Origin: Evansella sp041820985
Lineage (GTDB): Bacteria > Bacillota > Bacilli > Bacillales > Salisediminibacteriaceae
Assembly: GCF_041820985.1 (NCBI RefSeq)
Contig: NZ_JBGUAU010000028.1
Coordinates: forward strand, 1-64,000
Reading direction: 5' to 3'
DNA length: 64,000 bases
Shown here: one piece after another, positions 42,362 to 51,410 of the stretch
Numbering within the stretch: position 1 is the first letter of the stretch
How the letters are laid out: every line of letters starts with the position of its first letter
Notes under the pieces: model-generated
Seen by the model: the letters and a program-made list of their open reading frames with translations, nothing else
Database searches by the model: none
Told to the model about the DNA's origin: nothing
Program-made: the position numbers and the translations under genes

Positions 42362-43420
42362 ATGAGAACCAATAAAATAAAAATCATTGTTAGTTTTTTC
42401 ATGACATTTGTATTAATTTCATCTGTGTTCCAAGTACAAACAGCGCAAGCTTATGAACGAATACCAACTGCAGGTATAGCAATTAACGGTAAAATGGTAA
42501 ATGGTATTGATCCAATAAAGATAGAGGGAATATACTACTTACCACTAACACAATTATCAAAAATTTTGGGTTACAATCATATAACATTCGCAAATAATAC
42601 GAAGACATATGAAATGACAGATGGATCAACCGTAGTAAGAGCAACGATGGGTGGAACACAAGCACGGAGAGGAGATGAATTTATACGCATCCATGCTCCT
42701 AGATGGATAAATGAAACTGCGTATGTTTCTCTTCAAGCAGCGAGTTCATTGTTTAATTCATTTATTTACTTTAAACCACAAAATGGCTCTATCCAAGTGG
42801 AAAAGCCGGCTCAACGATATCGTGTTCAACCTGGTGATTCGTTATGGTTAATTGCTGAAGCGCATCATACTACAGTACAGTCCATAAAATCTGCAAATAA
42901 TTTAACTTCTAATATCATTTATGCAGGGCAAATTCTGAAATTACCTGTTGCTGATCAAGGGAAGGAAATGGAGCCAGTTAAAGAAAAAAAACCAGTGGAA
43001 AATAAGAATCCTGCTCCTTCGATTGATGTAGCAAGGAACATTTTAAATGAAGCTCAAAATTACATTGGTGCAGGATATAAATTTGGTGCAACATTAAATG
43101 AAGCGCCACATTTGTTCGATTGCTCTTCTTATACACAATTTGTATTTGGTCAACATGGGATTCAATTACCAAGAACATCAAGACAACAGGCGGAGCTAGG
43201 AACTCCTGTAGCTGTAGAGGATTTAAGACCAGGTGACTTAGTTTTCTTTACCAATACAGACTTATATTCTGATGGTAGAGTAGGTCATTTAGGAATTTAT
43301 ATGGGTAATGGAGATATGATTCACGCTTCTTCTTCAAGAGGAGTGCATATTGCATCAAACTTTTTAAATATCGGTTATTGGCAAGAAAATTACTTGTTTG
43401 CTAAAAGAGTAATTCAATAA
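42362..43420 (+). CDS. Exported wall endopeptidase: Cu-amine-oxidase-N-like + LysM + NlpC/P60
   Basis: 352 residues. Signal peptide (to ~AQAY, residue 30); a copper-amine-oxidase-N-like/stalk domain (~37-145: AINGKMVNGIDPIKIEGIYYLPL, AYVSLQAASSLF); one LysM (~153-197: YRVQPGDSLWLIAEAHHTTV); a Lys/Pro linker; and C40 NlpC/P60 (~225-350) with Cys ~254 in FDCSSYTQF, His in VGHLGIYMG and His in IHASSSRG. It should be secreted, bind peptidoglycan by LysM and cut stem peptides, like LytF/CwlS-class DL-endopeptidases. ATG 42362 follows GGAGGATTTT. Monocistronic, followed by the long inverted repeat at 43431. Confidence 0.87.
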   Translation: MRTNKIKIIVSFFMTFVLISSVFQVQTAQAYERIPTAGIAINGKMVNGIDPIKIEGIYYLPLTQLSKILGYNHITFANNTKTYEMTDGSTVVRATMGGTQARRGDEFIRIHAPRWINETAYVSLQAASSLFNSFIYFKPQNGSIQVEKPAQRYRVQPGDSLWLIAEAHHTTVQSIKSANNLTSNIIYAGQILKLPVADQGKEMEPVKEKKPVENKNPAPSIDVARNILNEAQNYIGAGYKFGATLNEAPHLFDCSSYTQFVFGQHGIQLPRTSRQQAELGTPVAVEDLRPGDLVFFTNTDLYSDGRVGHLGIYMGNGDMIHASSSRGVHIASNFLNIGYWQENYLFAKRVIQ

Positions 43421-43430
43421 TGTTTGTTTT

Positions 43431-43556
43431 ATGAGGAAGCTGGGCCATAAGTGTAGTTTAAAACTGAGAAGACGAACGATGTGTAGCGACTAGTATACAC
43501 AAGTATCATTTTGATTGAATTCTCAATTGAAAACACTTTTGTTCCAGCCACCTCAT
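43431..43556. repeat. Long imperfect inverted repeat (~126 bp hairpin)
   Basis: Left arm ATGAGGaAGCTGG ... AAGTGTagTTTaAAacTGAGAA pairs with right arm ...TTCTCAatTGAAAACACTT ... CCAGCCaCCTCAT, forming a long interrupted stem around a ~50-base loop. It lies between convergent genes. This pattern resembles the GAGG-TGGGAC/GTCCCA-CCTC hairpin families I know from Firmicute genomes. Confidence 0.7.
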
Positions 43557-43559
43557 TGT

Positions 43560-44003
43560 TTAAGCTTTACTATGAAGTCGCATTCTACGTTTTGTCACAT
43601 GCTTCTTTTTCACATCCTGTTTAGCTAAAGATAAATATGGAATTGGAATTAATTCTGAATGCAAAAATCTTTGGTAATCCAATATTTGTGTCGAACAAGT
43701 TACTCCATTAACACTTAAAAGAACTGTGTTGTTTGAAGCGTTCGTAGCTTCTATTTGGATTTCATATGCCGAAACCCCTGTTAAGCCCCCCGAAAACTCT
43801 ACTTCGGTACTAAAATTTGGTGGTAATATAAAACAGTGGCTAAAAAGTATTCGTTTATCTCCCTCTAGAGCGAAGACGAAGACGGTTACTTCTGTACTCT
43901 TGTACAAATTATTATTTACCATATTAATTAAAATAGAATCAGCAGAAGGCTTATATCTATTTTGGATTGGACCAGTGCTATAAATTCTGGATAATGCTAT
44001 CAT
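43560..44003 (-). CDS. Predicted beta-rich protein, unknown (possible spore-surface or appendage-like)
   Basis: 147 residues from the ATG at 44003, which follows GAGGTGGGG; the frame continues 14 codons upstream without RBS. Sequence is short-strand rich: STGPIQNRYKPSADSILINMVN, STEVTVFVFALEGDKRILF, FILPPNFSTEVEFSGGL, EIQIEATNASNNTVLLSVNG, then a basic tail (KKKHVTKRRMRLHSKA). This composition is seen in uncharacterised beta-sandwich proteins of sporeformers. No signal peptide; four... residues of Cys are sparse. Function unknown; any surface role is inference. Confidence 0.55.
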   Translation of the reverse strand: MIALSRIYSTGPIQNRYKPSADSILINMVNNNLYKSTEVTVFVFALEGDKRILFSHCFILPPNFSTEVEFSGGLTGVSAYEIQIEATNASNNTVLLSVNGVTCSTQILDYQRFLHSELIPIPYLSLAKQDVKKKHVTKRRMRLHSKA

Positions 44004-44466
44004 ACAACCCCACCTCCACAATGAATACAATAGTATATTAAACATATTTTATTATGAATAGACTAGAAGTGGTGTTTTCGAGAAAAAGGGCTATGACAAA
44101 AAACCAATTGCGAAAAATGTATTATTTTTGTAGAATGTGTTGCATTTTTTGTTATTTTAATATAAATTGTTTTCTTTGTGCATGAAATCTGTGAATCTAG
44201 TGATTTTTGTCTTTCATACAATGAAAATTATGGAAGGATTTAAAGGTTTCATGTAGAATATTAATGTGAGTATAGATAGAAGTAGAAACATATATTTTGT
44301 TTTCGTTATACTGAAATAATTAATTTCGGTAGTTTGAAATAAGTTTGTATTCTCCTATTGTATGGATGGATAACTAGAGGAGAAAAGATAAGGGAAATAC
44401 TATAAAACGGTTAGAAATAATGTATAAAGGAAAGGGTAGCTAACCCGGAAAGGTAAAGTTAATTAA

Positions 44467-47181
44467 ATGAGTATAAAAACAAAATTATACATAGCTTTTT
44501 CATCTGTTTTAGCCATTATCATAATTGTAGGTGTTTTAGTATTACTTACATATAATCAACAAAGAGATCATATGACAAGTGTTGTTAACGAAAATTATGA
44601 AAGAGTGAAATTAGCCAATCAGCTAGCGCGTTACGCACAAGGAACTTCCCGTGAAGTGAGGGAAATACTTTTAGTAGATGACTCTGATATGACAAGGGAC
44701 AATATAGCAGAGTTACGTGAATTAGCTTCTGACTCATTGGACACTCTAAGTGATCTATCTTTAGCAGATCAATCTTTGATAAGAGATCTGACTAACTATT
44801 TTCATGATTATAATGATTTCATAGATAATATCTTAGTCTTTGTAGAACGAGGAAATGGAAATGTAGCTCTAGAGCATCTCACTTCTAATAGAGAAATTAG
44901 AGAAAATCTATTACTGCAGGTAGATGAGTTAGTTTTGCGGGAAGAAACAGAGATGGAAAGTGCTATCTTAGGAACTGAAGTTATGATACATAATGCACTA
45001 CTTATCTTTTTAAGTCTAATAACAATAACTGTTATTGTTATTATAGGTATTACTTTTCAATTAACAAAAAATATTAATAAAACAATTAATAAAGTCCGGG
45101 ATGTAATGATACGTGTACCGTCTTCTTCAATGGACGATCTTCCTAGAATTGAAGATATTAGACAGGATGAAATAGGAGATATTGCTGTTGCGTACAATAC
45201 TATGGCTGATTCGTTAGAAAAAATCTCAAAAAATGAAAAAGAATTAAATGAATCTCTTTTAAATGAGAATTGGATTGATACAAATTTTGCATATGTAACC
45301 GCACAAATACAAGGAATACAAGATTTACAACAATTTAGTGAAATATTGTTAAAAACTGTCGCTCCGATAGTGTCTGCTACAAACGGAGTTGTTTATATAA
45401 CGAATGATCGCAAAGTTCTCGTCAAAGGAGGGGCTTTTGCTGGGAATCATAGTAACATAGGTCAAGAGAAATTTTACTTTGGAGAAGGCTTGGTAGGGCA
45501 GTGTGCTTCAGATAATAAAATGATGAATATAGACTCGCTACCAAATAACTATATTTCTACTAACTCAGGGTTAGGTGTAGGTACACCAACCTCTCTCATT
45601 ATATGTCCAATCCCTTTTGAAAATGGGGTTATAGGCGTACTGGAATTGGCTAAGTTTGAACCATTTACTACATTGCAAATCCAATTTTTAGAAAGAGTAT
45701 GTCATTCTATTGGTATTAGTATCAACTCCATCCAAGATCATATTAAGATCAGTGAGCTATTAATAGAATCGCAAACAACAACAGAGGAACTTCAAACTCA
45801 GTCAGAAGAACTTCAACAACAGCAAGAAGAATTGAGGATGATCAACGAGAAGCTTCATGAGCAATATAAACAATCAGATGAAAAAACAAAAGAGCTTGAA
45901 AAGATTCGTCTAGATCTAGAACAGAGAAACCGTGATATTCAACTTGGTTCGAAATATAAAACCGAGTTTTTAGCCAATATGTCCCATGAACTTCGAACTC
46001 CATTAAATAGTATTTTGATATTATCTCAACTTCTGCATGAAAATAGTGAGAAAAACTTAACCGATACACAAGTTCAACATGCTGATACTATCTATTCGTC
46101 TGGAAAGGACTTGTTAAATCTAATTAATGATATTTTAGATTTATCCAAAATTGAATCGGGGAAGATAGAAGTTTTTCCTGAGGAAGTATTAATAGAAGAT
46201 ATTAAGGCATTCGTTGAAAGAAGATTCTCTTTCATAGCGGAACAAAAGGGAATTGAGTTTACAATTTTGATTAGTGAAAACGCACCAAGTTGTATAGTTA
46301 CTGATGATCAGCGTTTAAAACAAATACTAAATAACTTGTTGTCCAATGCTTTTAAATTTACAGATGAAGGTAAGGTGTCTTTAGCTATAAAAGAAGGTAT
46401 AGAGGGAGATACTTCTAAAATTATTTTTACAGTTACAGATACAGGAATTGGGATTACGGAAGAAAAGCAAAAAAATATCTTTGATGCTTTTTATCAAGGA
46501 GATGGTACCACAACACGTAAATATGGTGGAACTGGATTAGGTCTTTCCATTAGTAAAAATTTATCCAAAGTTTTGGGTGGCGACCTTAATGTTATAAGTA
46601 ACGAAGGCACTGGAAGTACGTTTTATTTATACTTACAGGATTATTGCACTGACACAGCTCCATTCATAACAGAAGTAGCTGCGACGACAGACGTAGAGGA
46701 AGAAAAACTAATTCCTACAAACCATCCAGTTAAATCCAATAAATCATCAGTACAATCTTTGTTCATTAAGGAAGAAGCGAACCGTAATATCACTACTAAA
46801 GGTTCGTTTGATGATAAAGTAGTTTTAGTTGTTGATGACGATATGAGAAATATATTTGCATTAACAGCTGCGCTAGAGAAACATAACATGAAAGTCATTT
46901 TTGCAGAAAATGGGAAAGAAGCAATTACTACTTTACGCGAGAATTCAGCCATCGATATTGTACTAATGGATATTATGATGCCAGTCATGGATGGGTATGA
47001 GGCAATGAAGATGATACGAGATTATGAAGAATACCGTGAGCTACCAATCATTGCATTGACTGCGAAAGCAATGAAGCATGATAAAGAGAAATGTATCGAA
47101 GCAGGTGCTTCCGATTATATAAGTAAGCCAGTTGACATGGAACAGCTATTATCATTAATAAAAGTGTGGGTATATAAATAA
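44467..47181 (+). CDS. Hybrid sensor histidine kinase (2 TM, HAMP, GAF, HisKA-HATPase, REC), RsbK-like
   Basis: 904 residues. TM1 (~8-28) and TM2 (~178-198) bracket a helical extracytoplasmic sensor of ~150 residues (CHASE3/4HB type). Then HAMP (~199-255), GAF (~285-430), a Gln/Glu-rich coiled coil (EELQTQSEELQQQQEEL), HisKA with phospho-His ~507 in NMSHELRTPLNS, HATPase (LLSNAFKFTDEG, DTGIGI, GGTGLGLSI) and a C-terminal receiver with Asp ~835 in DIVLMDIMMPVMDG. The order equals that of Bacillus cereus RsbK, the stress kinase modified by the CheR-type methyltransferase RsbM; a CheR gene follows 22 bases later. ATG 44467 has a modest AAAGG upstream. The 460-base gap before it shows no nameable feature. 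Confidence 0.87.
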   Translation: MSIKTKLYIAFSSVLAIIIIVGVLVLLTYNQQRDHMTSVVNENYERVKLANQLARYAQGTSREVREILLVDDSDMTRDNIAELRELASDSLDTLSDLSLADQSLIRDLTNYFHDYNDFIDNILVFVERGNGNVALEHLTSNREIRENLLLQVDELVLREETEMESAILGTEVMIHNALLIFLSLITITVIVIIGITFQLTKNINKTINKVRDVMIRVPSSSMDDLPRIEDIRQDEIGDIAVAYNTMADSLEKISKNEKELNESLLNENWIDTNFAYVTAQIQGIQDLQQFSEILLKTVAPIVSATNGVVYITNDRKVLVKGGAFAGNHSNIGQEKFYFGEGLVGQCASDNKMMNIDSLPNNYISTNSGLGVGTPTSLIICPIPFENGVIGVLELAKFEPFTTLQIQFLERVCHSIGISINSIQDHIKISELLIESQTTTEELQTQSEELQQQQEELRMINEKLHEQYKQSDEKTKELEKIRLDLEQRNRDIQLGSKYKTEFLANMSHELRTPLNSILILSQLLHENSEKNLTDTQVQHADTIYSSGKDLLNLINDILDLSKIESGKIEVFPEEVLIEDIKAFVERRFSFIAEQKGIEFTILISENAPSCIVTDDQRLKQILNNLLSNAFKFTDEGKVSLAIKEGIEGDTSKIIFTVTDTGIGITEEKQKNIFDAFYQGDGTTTRKYGGTGLGLSISKNLSKVLGGDLNVISNEGTGSTFYLYLQDYCTDTAPFITEVAATTDVEEEKLIPTNHPVKSNKSSVQSLFIKEEANRNITTKGSFDDKVVLVVDDDMRNIFALTAALEKHNMKVIFAENGKEAITTLRENSAIDIVLMDIMMPVMDGYEAMKMIRDYEEYRELPIIALTAKAMKHDKEKCIEAGASDYISKPVDMEQLLSLIKVWVYK

Positions 47182-47203
47182 TTGGAGGTGAATTAATTTC
47201 TAG

Positions 47204-48088
47204 ATGGGTGATTACTATGAAGATGAGAATGAAGAAATTGAGAGAATAGAAATTGAACTCCTTCTAGAATGCATTTATCGGTATTATGGGTTTGATTTTC
47301 GTAACTATGCGTATTCTTCTATTAGGAGACGTATTTGGCACAGAGCGAACATCGAGAACGTTAAATCAATCTCCCAGTTACAAGGAATAATTCTACGAAG
47401 CAAATCTAGTATGGATAAATTACTGAGTGATTTTTCTATTAATGTCACGGAAATGTTTAGGGATCCACTATTTTTTAAAGTGTTTCGAGAGAAAGTTGTT
47501 CCTTTTTTGAGAGAGAAGCCAGTGATTCGTATATGGCATGCGGGATGTTCCTCAGGGGAAGAAGTATATTCCATGGCAATCCTATTACACGAAGAGGGTC
47601 TATATGATAAAGTAAGAATTTATGCAACGGATATGAATGAGAGCATTATTGAAAAAGCTAATAAAGGAGAAATACCAATTACAAATATGCAATTATACAC
47701 GAAAAACTATCAGCAAGCTGGTGGAAAAAAAGAGTTTTCCCAATATTATACCGTTCAAGATGAGCTCGTATCGTTACAACAATTCTTAAAGAGGAATATT
47801 ATTTTTGCACATCATAACTTAGTTACAGATCATTCCTTTAATGAATTCCATGTAATTATTTGTCGAAATGTTCTTATATATTTTAATCATTTTTTGAAAA
47901 ATAGAGTGTACCACTTATTTAATAATAGTTTAAGTGAAGATGGATTTGTTTGTTTTGGTAATAAAGAAACAATTACTGACAGGGAAGCAGAATCTTTTTT
48001 TCACGAATTTGATTCTAAAGAAAAAATATATAGTAAAAGCAAAGATCATTTTCAAAAGAAAAAAGAGGGTAATAGGGATGAAATATAA
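47204..48088 (+). CDS. CheR-type SAM-dependent protein methyltransferase, RsbM-like
   Basis: 294 residues. A helical CheR N-domain (YRYYGFDFRNYAYSSIRRRI, SINVTEMFRDPLFF) leads to the SAM-binding fold with motif I IRIWHAGCSSGEEVYSMAI (~110-128), acidic loop IYATDMNESIIEKA and motif FHVIICRNVLIYFN. No chemotaxis receptors or cheB are in the window; the upstream hybrid kinase is the natural substrate, as RsbM methylates RsbK in B. cereus. GGAGGTG precedes ATG 47204 by 13 bases. The end overlaps the following kinase gene by 11 bases. Confidence 0.85.
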   Translation: MGDYYEDENEEIERIEIELLLECIYRYYGFDFRNYAYSSIRRRIWHRANIENVKSISQLQGIILRSKSSMDKLLSDFSINVTEMFRDPLFFKVFREKVVPFLREKPVIRIWHAGCSSGEEVYSMAILLHEEGLYDKVRIYATDMNESIIEKANKGEIPITNMQLYTKNYQQAGGKKEFSQYYTVQDELVSLQQFLKRNIIFAHHNLVTDHSFNEFHVIICRNVLIYFNHFLKNRVYHLFNNSLSEDGFVCFGNKETITDREAESFFHEFDSKEKIYSKSKDHFQKKKEGNRDEI

Positions 48089-49646
48089 TCAGAAGATTAA
48101 TATATTGCTAGTGGATGACAGAGAAGAAAATTTAATAACATTAAGGGCAGTGCTAAATTCGGATGAATATGAGTTAATTGAAGCCAAATCGGGGGAAGAG
48201 GCATTGAAACATGTTTTGAAGCATGATTTCGCTGTCATATTATTAGATGTGCAGATGCCGGGGTTAAGTGGTTTTGACACAGCAGAAATAATAAAACAAC
48301 GAGAGAGCTCAAAACATATACCTATTATTTTTATTACAGCATTAAGCAAGGCGAATATTCATGTTTCGAAAGGTTATTCAAAAGGAGCGGTAGACTATAT
48401 CTTTAAGCCATTTAATCCTTATATGCTTAAAAGTAAAGTGGAGGCTTTAGTAAGTATTTATAAAAAGAAAAAAGAGATCGAATTAGAACGAAATGAATTA
48501 GTAGTTAAAACAGCAGAATTAAACAGGGGATATTCTAATCTGGAAAGTATCATTTCTGATAAAACGAAAGAACTTATGGAAATAAATAAGGAATTGAAAA
48601 TTTCACAAGAACATTTTCGTAAAATATTTCAATCAAGTCCTAATTTAATGGCTATTCGTTCTTTAATGGATCATAGGTATTTAAATGTTAATAAAAGTTG
48701 GTGTGAATTTTCTGGCTATGATGTAGCCGAAGTAGATGGATACAATGATAATATTCTTCAGCTAGTAACAAATGATGGGAGCTTTCAAAATATTGATATT
48801 GCTCTTGATTTAATGGAGGGTTTATATAATATTAGCGTAACCTTTACTACGAAAAATAACGAAAAACGTCAAGGACTTCTATCAACAGAAAAATCTGAGA
48901 TTAACGGAGAAACTTGTATCATAAGTGCTATTACTGATATTACAGATAATCTTAAGTTAGAAAAGGAAATTTCTCGTTTAGATCGGTTAAACTTAGTAGG
49001 AGAAATGGCTGCAGGAATTGCCCATGAAATACGGAATCCAATGACCACCGTTCTTGGCTTTTTACAGTTGACAAAGAATGATAAGGATTCATCCAAAAAT
49101 AAGGAGTACTTTAGCTTAATGATAGATGAATTGACGAGAGCAAATCATATTATTACGGAGTACTTGTCTTTAGCGAAAGATAAAATGTCTCATAAAAAGC
49201 ACCAGAGTATTAACAAGACTATTGAAGCATTATATCCACTCCTTCAAGCAGAAGCTTTAATGAATAATAAGAATGTTCACTTAGAGTTAAAAGATTGTCC
49301 AGATATATATATTGATGAAAAAGAAATTAGGCAACTCATTTTAAACATTGGAATTAATGGATTAGAAGCGATGGAGTCTAATGGGGTTATCACCATACGA
49401 ACATATAGTAAAGAGGAAGTTGTTGTTTTAGAAATAGCAGACCAGGGGCCAGGAATTAAGAAAGAGGTATTAGATAATTTAGGAACACCATTCTATACAA
49501 CCAAAGATAAAGGAACAGGATTAGGTCTTGCCATATGTTATAGTGTAGCCTCTCGCCATGGTGCTACAATCAATATTAATACAAGTAGCAGTGGAACAAC
49601 CTTTGTTATTACGTTTTTTAATAAGGTTCCACAACTGCAAGAATAG
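48078..49646 (+). CDS. Response-regulator/PAS/histidine kinase fusion (REC-PAS-HisKA-HATPase)
   Basis: 522 residues from ATG 48078 (AGAGGG upstream); the open frame from 47934 runs through cheR. Receiver domain (~5-120) with acidic pair LLVDDREEN and phospho-Asp ~57 in ILLDVQMPG, then a coiled coil, a PAS domain (~175-290: FRKIFQSSPNLMAIRS), HisKA with His ~316 in GIAHEIRNPMTTVLGFLQL and HATPase (NIGINGLEAME, DQGPGIKKEVL, GTGLGLAICYSV). The kinase half is of the sporulation-kinase (KinA-E) type; no membrane segment, so cytosolic. Its receiver could accept phosphate from the hybrid kinase of the same operon (inference). It takes the place that the phosphatase RsbY has in the B. cereus system. 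Confidence 0.85.
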   Translation: MKYNQKINILLVDDREENLITLRAVLNSDEYELIEAKSGEEALKHVLKHDFAVILLDVQMPGLSGFDTAEIIKQRESSKHIPIIFITALSKANIHVSKGYSKGAVDYIFKPFNPYMLKSKVEALVSIYKKKKEIELERNELVVKTAELNRGYSNLESIISDKTKELMEINKELKISQEHFRKIFQSSPNLMAIRSLMDHRYLNVNKSWCEFSGYDVAEVDGYNDNILQLVTNDGSFQNIDIALDLMEGLYNISVTFTTKNNEKRQGLLSTEKSEINGETCIISAITDITDNLKLEKEISRLDRLNLVGEMAAGIAHEIRNPMTTVLGFLQLTKNDKDSSKNKEYFSLMIDELTRANHIITEYLSLAKDKMSHKKHQSINKTIEALYPLLQAEALMNNKNVHLELKDCPDIYIDEKEIRQLILNIGINGLEAMESNGVITIRTYSKEEVVVLEIADQGPGIKKEVLDNLGTPFYTTKDKGTGLGLAICYSVASRHGATININTSSSGTTFVITFFNKVPQLQE

Positions 49647-49652
49647 TTTAGA

Positions 49653-49692
49653 AGGTGTGTACAGAAATATTAGATTTGGTACACACCTCTTT
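49653..49692. terminator. Terminator of the kinase-CheR operon
   Basis: AGGTGTGTAC (49653-49662) pairs with GTACACACCT (49679-49688), then CTTTTA; shared with the convergent deacylase gene. Confidence 0.75.
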
Positions 49693-49718
49693 TATTAATT
49701 ACGACAGGAAATCTAAAT

Positions 49719-51314
49719 CTATGAATAAGGTTTTAGTAAAACACCACTTTTTGGATTTAAAAAGGATCTCCCATCATACGCTTTTTTCCCGTTTACAAAC
49801 ACATATTCAACTCCTTTAGAGTATTGGTGAGGTTCTGTATAAGAGGAAATATCATCCATATTTTCAGGTTTAAAAATAGTTATATCTGCATAATAACCAT
49901 CTTTGATAAAACCTCGTTTGTTAAACTTTAACTTTTGTGCGGAAGAACCAGTCATTTTGAAGACAGCTTCTTCCACTGTAAAAAGCTGTTCTTCTCGTTG
50001 GTACTTTTTAAATATTCGTGGAAAAGTTCCATAGCTTCGTGGATGTGGCTTCCCACTGCTCAATGGTCCATCAGTTGCAATAGCATATCCATCAGATCCA
50101 ACCATGGACAATTTTCCAGAAGCAACTGTATTTACATCCTCATCACTCATAGAAAACTTAATCATCCGTACAAAACCCTTATCCTCATATAAGAGATGTA
50201 TCATCGCTTCGGCGGGTGGAATATTCATTTGTTTACTTATTTCATCTAGATTTTTCCCTTCATATTGTTTTAAATCTTTAGAACGAACAGACGCTATTAA
50301 AATAGACTGCCAACCAACAGACTCTTCGATAGTATAAAGGACACTATCAATCATTTTTTTCTTTGTTTCTGGATTTGTTAACCGTTCGGCAAGCTTTTCC
50401 CAACCACCCTCATGTGCCCAATTAGGAAGTTGTGAAGACAATGTGGTGGAGCTTGCTGTATAAGGATAAAAGTCGTAATGAGCATCGATTCCTTCTTTTC
50501 TTGCATCTTCTAGGTGCGCGATTGCGGTGATCACTTTTCCCCAATTTTGTTTACCTACAGCTTTTAAGTGTGAAATTTGTAGGGGAACTCTAGATTTCCT
50601 TGAAACTGCGATAGCTTCGTCAATGGATTCAATTAATTGATCTCCTTCATTCCGAATATGAGTGGAGTAGATGCCACCATAATCTACAACTACTTTACAT
50701 AACTCTGCTATTTCATCTACATCAGCATACATACCTGGTGCATACCCTAAACCGGTGGATAATCCAACAGCTCCCAGCTCCATTCCTTCTGCTACGTACT
50801 TTTTCATTTGATCCATTTCTTTCTTCGTTGGCGCTCTATCATCAAACCCCATAACAGATGCTCGAATTGCTCCATGCCCTATATAAAAGCCAATATTCAT
50901 GGAAACATTCCCATCTGCAAACCTTTGTAAATAGTCAGCGTAATCTTCCCAACCCCAATCTATTTTTTCTGCATAAAGAAGGGTACCAGATTCCATAATA
51001 TATTCTTTTCTAGAAGGTGGACATGGTGTAGGTGCAATTCCGCAGTTACCAATAATTTCTGTAGTAACTCCTTGTGATAATTTACTCGCACCTCGAGAAT
51101 CGATCAATAATGTTAAATCGGAATGTGTGTGAATATCGATAAAACCTGGTGAAACTATGGAACCGGTAGCATCAATAATTTCTTTAGCAACTACATCATC
51201 TTCATCCCTCGGTAAGAGAATTTTATTGTCTTTCATAGCTACTAGACCGTATGTTCCTTCTTTTCCTGTACCATCAACAATAAATCCGTTTTTTATTAAC
51301 GTATCTACTTTCAC
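49719..51314 (-). CDS. N-acyl-D-amino-acid deacylase (D-aminoacylase)
   Basis: 531 residues, usual for the family. Amidohydrolase-superfamily metal motif SPGFIDIHTHSD (~57-68) follows an N-terminal small beta domain; further EIIGNCGIAP, GHGAIRASVMG, YSTHIRNEGD and QISHLKAVG (His ligands), and late MVGSDGYAIATDGPLS (catalytic Asp) with HPRSYGTFPRIF, all typical of D-aminoacylase. The conserved Cys in GNCG is a zinc ligand. It hydrolyses N-acyl-D-amino acids to D-amino acid and fatty/acetic acid in the cytosol. GGGAGG precedes the ATG. No transporter or racemase neighbour. Confidence 0.88.
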   Translation of the reverse strand: MKVDTLIKNGFIVDGTGKEGTYGLVAMKDNKILLPRDEDDVVAKEIIDATGSIVSPGFIDIHTHSDLTLLIDSRGASKLSQGVTTEIIGNCGIAPTPCPPSRKEYIMESGTLLYAEKIDWGWEDYADYLQRFADGNVSMNIGFYIGHGAIRASVMGFDDRAPTKKEMDQMKKYVAEGMELGAVGLSTGLGYAPGMYADVDEIAELCKVVVDYGGIYSTHIRNEGDQLIESIDEAIAVSRKSRVPLQISHLKAVGKQNWGKVITAIAHLEDARKEGIDAHYDFYPYTASSTTLSSQLPNWAHEGGWEKLAERLTNPETKKKMIDSVLYTIEESVGWQSILIASVRSKDLKQYEGKNLDEISKQMNIPPAEAMIHLLYEDKGFVRMIKFSMSDEDVNTVASGKLSMVGSDGYAIATDGPLSSGKPHPRSYGTFPRIFKKYQREEQLFTVEEAVFKMTGSSAQKLKFNKRGFIKDGYYADITIFKPENMDDISSYTEPHQYSKGVEYVFVNGKKAYDGRSFLNPKSGVLLKPYS

Positions 51315-51410
51315 GAGAATCCTCCCTTTAACCTTTCACTTCAGAAACAACACTTCTCTATTTATATTCATATCCCTGCAATAATTCTTAAAAACATACT
51401 AGTCCTTATA

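Noticed and set aside
44280..44466. Sigma-B-like GTT...GGGTA elements before the hybrid kinase
   Set aside because: GGTTAG and GGGTAG are 19 bases apart, outside the usual 12-15 base spacing, so I do not call a sigma-B promoter.
47934..48077. N-terminal extension of the REC-PAS-kinase gene
   Set aside because: It overlaps the end of cheR in another frame; the receiver domain begins right after ATG 48078, which has an RBS.
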